NCBI GenBank assembly: GCA_018268735.1 | Contig: JAFDWA010000081.1 | Span: forward strand, 1 to 6,939 | DNA: 6,939 bases | Source: Actinomycetota bacterium | Lineage (GTDB): Bacteria; Actinomycetota; Acidimicrobiia; Acidimicrobiales; Microtrichaceae | Direction of reading: 5' to 3' | Shown: positions 4,929 to 6,939 of the stretch, piece by piece | How positions within the stretch are numbered: the stretch's first letter is position 1 | Layout: each line of letters starts with the position of its first letter | Position numbers and translations under genes: made by a program | The notes under the pieces: model-generated | Told to the model about the DNA's origin: nothing | The model's database searches: none | The model's input: the letters and a program-made list of their open reading frames with translations, nothing else

Positions 4929-4959
4929 GTCCGCGGGTACATCTCCCCTGCCGACCGGC

Positions 4960-5952
4960 TCAGATGCGTGTGCCGAGGTAGCGCTCCCAGATCGCTTCGA
5001 CGGCGACGGTGGCGGTCAGCTCGCCGTCGTGGACCTGCTGCTCGTAGACCGACAGCACGTCGTGCAGCTCTGGGTCGGCGCGCAGGTCGTCCCGAAGTCG
5101 GTCATCCAGCATCGACCACATCCAGCGGACCTGCTGGGCACGGCGGCGGGCTGCCAGCTCCCCGGTCGCGGTGAGCTTCTCGCGGTGCAGCTCCACCTGA
5201 CGCCACAGCTCCGCGAGTCCTGATCCGGTCATCCCGGAGCAGGTCACCACCGGCGGCGACCACGTCGGCGAGGCGGGCGACATGAGGTGCAGCGCAGCGC
5301 GGTAGTCCGCCGCTGATCGCTCTGGTCGAGCGGTGTTGTCGCCGTCGGCCTTGTTGACCGCGACCATGTCGGCCAGCTCCAGGACACCCTTCTTGATGCC
5401 CTGCAGCTCGTCGCCGGCACCGGAGAGCATGAGCACGAGGAAGAAGTCGACCATCTCGGCGACGACCGTCTCTGACTGGCCGACGCCGACCGTCTCGACG
5501 AGGACGACGTCGAAGCCCGCTGCCTCGCACAACAGGATCGTCTCCCGCGTCGAACGGGTGACGCCGCCGAGCGATCCCGCAGCCGGCGACGGACGGACGA
5601 AGGCCCCGGGGTCGACGGCGAGCCGCTCCATCCGGGTCTTGTCGCCGAGGATCGATCCACCGGTCCGCGAGCTCGACGGGTCGACGGCCAGCACCGCCAC
5701 CCGATGGCCGGCTGCGGTCAGGTCGATGCCGAGCTGATCGATGAAGGTGCTCTTACCGACGCCGGGCACACCGGTGATGCCGACCCGGTGGGCGCCGCCG
5801 GTGTGAGCGAGGAGTGCCTGGATCAGCTCCTGGGCCACCAGCCGGTGCCCGGGATTGCGGCTCTCGATCAGCGTGATCGCCCGGGCGAGGACGGTCCGGT
5901 CACCGGACAGGACGCCGTCCAGGTACTCGAGCAGCTGCAGCGGCGCGGGCAA
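4960..5952 (-). CDS. meaB: Methylmalonyl-CoA mutase-associated GTPase MeaB (ArgK family)
   Basis: A 330-residue G3E-family P-loop GTPase, the usual length for MeaB. Walker A GVPGVGKS is at 61-68, VDPSSSRTGGSILGDKTRM (90-108) contains the switch I/Mg region typical of MeaB, ETVGVGQSE (153-161) is the switch II signature, and NKAD (200-203) gives guanine specificity. The C-terminal helices (WMWSMLDDRLRDDL, AVEAIWERYL) match the dimerisation arm. MeaB gates delivery of adenosylcobalamin to methylmalonyl-CoA mutase and protects it from inactivation, using GTP hydrolysis. It lies 5 nt after the mutase stop on the same strand and is surely co-transcribed and probably translationally coupled. The start is a TTG at 5952; no ATG or GTG gives a sensible N-terminus and no clear Shine-Dalgarno sequence is seen, so the start is slightly uncertain. 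ArgK is an older name for this family. Confidence 0.95.
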   Translation of the reverse strand: MPAPLQLLEYLDGVLSGDRTVLARAITLIESRNPGHRLVAQELIQALLAHTGGAHRVGITGVPGVGKSTFIDQLGIDLTAAGHRVAVLAVDPSSSRTGGSILGDKTRMERLAVDPGAFVRPSPAAGSLGGVTRSTRETILLCEAAGFDVVLVETVGVGQSETVVAEMVDFFLVLMLSGAGDELQGIKKGVLELADMVAVNKADGDNTARPERSAADYRAALHLMSPASPTWSPPVVTCSGMTGSGLAELWRQVELHREKLTATGELAARRRAQQVRWMWSMLDDRLRDDLRADPELHDVLSVYEQQVHDGELTATVAVEAIWERYLGTRI

Positions 5953-5957
5953 CGAGC

Positions 5958-6939
5958 TCAGCCCAGGTCGTAGCCGAGCCGGTCCGCCAGGCGGTCCAGC
6001 AGGTCCGACGCTGCCCGGTGGATCACCGTCCCCGGCGGGAACACCGCGGCAGCGCCGGCGTCGTAGAGCGCCTGGTAGTCCTGCGGCGGGATGACCCCGC
6101 CGACGACGACCAGGATGTCCGGACGGCCGAGATCCTCCAGAGCTCCGACCAGCTCGGGGACGAGGGTGAGGTGACCGGCGGCGAGCGACGACGGTCCGAC
6201 GACGTGCACGTCGGCCTCGACCGCCTGCCGGGCGACCTCTGCGGGCGTCTGGAACAGCGGGCCGATGTCGACGTCCCAGCCGAGGTCCGCGAACGCCGAG
6301 GCGATCACCTTCTGGCCGCGGTCGTGGCCGTCCTGGCCCATCTTCGCGAGCAGGATGCGGGGGCGACGGCCGTCCGCCGCCTCGAACGCCTCGACCTTGC
6401 GCCGGACCTCGTCCACCGCTCCACCCTTCTCTCCGAGCTCGCTGCGGTACACGCCGGAGATGGATCGGATGTCCGCGCGATGTCGTCCGTAGACCTTCTC
6501 GAGCGCGTCGCTGATCTCACCGACCGAGGCCTTGGCGCGCGCTGCCGCGACGCCGAGGTCGAGCAGGTTCCCGTCGCCCGAGGCCGCAGCGTTGGTCAAC
6601 GCCTCCAGCGCGCTGCGCACCGCGTCGTCGTCGCGCTCGGCCCGAAGCCGCTCCAGCTTCGCGATCTGGCCGGCTCGCACCGCCGAGTTGTCGACCTTGA
6701 GGACGTCGATGTCCTCGTCGCCGTCGAGGCGGTACTTGTTCACCCCGATCACCGGCTGGCGACCGGAGTCGATCCGGGCCTGGGTGCGAGCGGCCGCCTC
6801 CTCGATGCGCAGCTTCGGGATGCCCGCCTCGATCGCCTTGGCCATGCCGCCGAGCTCGTCGACCTCGGCGATGTGCTCCAGAGCCCGCCGGGCGAGGTCC
6901 GCCGTCAACCGCTCCACGTAGTAGCTGCCGCCCCACGGG
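5958..6939 (-). CDS. Methylmalonyl-CoA mutase, large (catalytic) subunit, C-terminal part; gene runs off the right edge
   Basis: The last 326 or so codons of an adenosylcobalamin-dependent mutase; the 5' part is beyond the window. The visible frame begins with [20 protein letters not shown], the conserved end of the substrate-binding barrel ([11 protein letters not shown]). [21 protein letters not shown] follows, then the linker. The B12-binding domain begins at [32 protein letters not shown], with the cobalt-ligating histidine in DGHDRG (His codon at 6324-6326), [10 protein letters not shown] (the SxL motif) and [11 protein letters not shown] (the GG motif). It isomerises (R)-methylmalonyl-CoA to succinyl-CoA in propionate, odd-chain fatty acid and branched amino acid breakdown. 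The intact B12 domain marks it as the catalytic subunit (mutB/mcmA2/scpA type) rather than the small one. A related acyl-CoA mutase (for example ethylmalonyl- or isobutyryl-CoA type) cannot be wholly excluded without the N-terminal half. Confidence 0.95.
   Translation of the reverse strand, partial: PWGGSYYVERLTADLARRALEHIAEVDELGGMAKAIEAGIPKLRIEEAAARTQARIDSGRQPVIGVNKYRLDGDEDIDVLKVDNSAVRAGQIAKLERLRAERDDDAVRSALEALTNAAASGDGNLLDLGVAAARAKASVGEISDALEKVYGRHRADIRSISGVYRSELGEKGGAVDEVRRKVEAFEAADGRRPRILLAKMGQDGHDRGQKVIASAFADLGWDVDIGPLFQTPAEVARQAVEADVHVVGPSSLAAGHLTLVPELVGALEDLGRPDILVVVGGVIPPQDYQALYDAGAAAVFPPGTVIHRAASDLLDRLADRLGYDLG

Noticed and set aside
4138..5223. 361-codon plus-strand frame opposite the protease and meaB
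   Set aside because: The minus strand carries a complete catalytic triad and MeaB signatures here; the plus-strand peptide has no motif and shadow-like composition.

Overview
The window is GC-rich DNA with strongly G/C-biased third codon positions in the clear genes. It looks like a chromosomal segment from a high-GC actinobacterium. Three things point that way: an F420-type luciferase-like oxidoreductase, a MenA/MenT-like nucleotidyltransferase pair best known from mycobacteria, and several genes whose start codon lies 6-8 nt after a TANNNT-like -10 box with no Shine-Dalgarno sequence, as in leaderless transcripts. An Acidimicrobiia-like lineage would fit, but the sequence alone does not prove it.

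Layout. The left edge (2-127) may hold the last 41 codons of an upstream plus-strand gene. A stretch of about 350 bp without a convincing gene follows (128-478). It carries two copies of a 47-nt hairpin element exactly 60 bp apart (280-326 and 340-386). From 479 a plus-strand block begins: a small helical antitoxin-like protein overlapping a nucleotidyltransferase toxin-like protein (479-1320), an F420-dependent LLM-class oxidoreductase (1341-2258), a small, very acidic protein (2372-2557), and a short-chain dehydrogenase overlapping a carboxymuconolactone-decarboxylase-like protein (2639-4110). The other strand then reads in from the right: the C-terminal half of methylmalonyl-CoA mutase (to the window edge), its G-protein chaperone MeaB (4960-5952), and a membrane-anchored or lipoprotein trypsin-like protease (4180-4893). 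The plus and minus blocks converge at a short gap holding a GC-rich hairpin (4130-4145).

How the genes relate. The first pair has the architecture of a MenAT-type toxin-antitoxin module: antitoxin first, GTGA overlap, toxin with GGS/DID/KVD/K nucleotidyltransferase motifs. A perfect inverted repeat abuts its predicted -10 box. Mutase and MeaB form the usual functional pair of the propionyl-CoA/methylmalonyl-CoA pathway: MeaB loads and protects the adenosylcobalamin cofactor of the mutase. The SDR and the CMD-like protein overlap by 4 nt and are almost certainly co-translated, but their substrate is unknown.

The least explained signals are the duplicated hairpin element upstream of the toxin-antitoxin pair, and perfect palindromes placed on or beside the predicted leaderless promoters of three transcription units (449-465, 1325-1339, 2618-2642).
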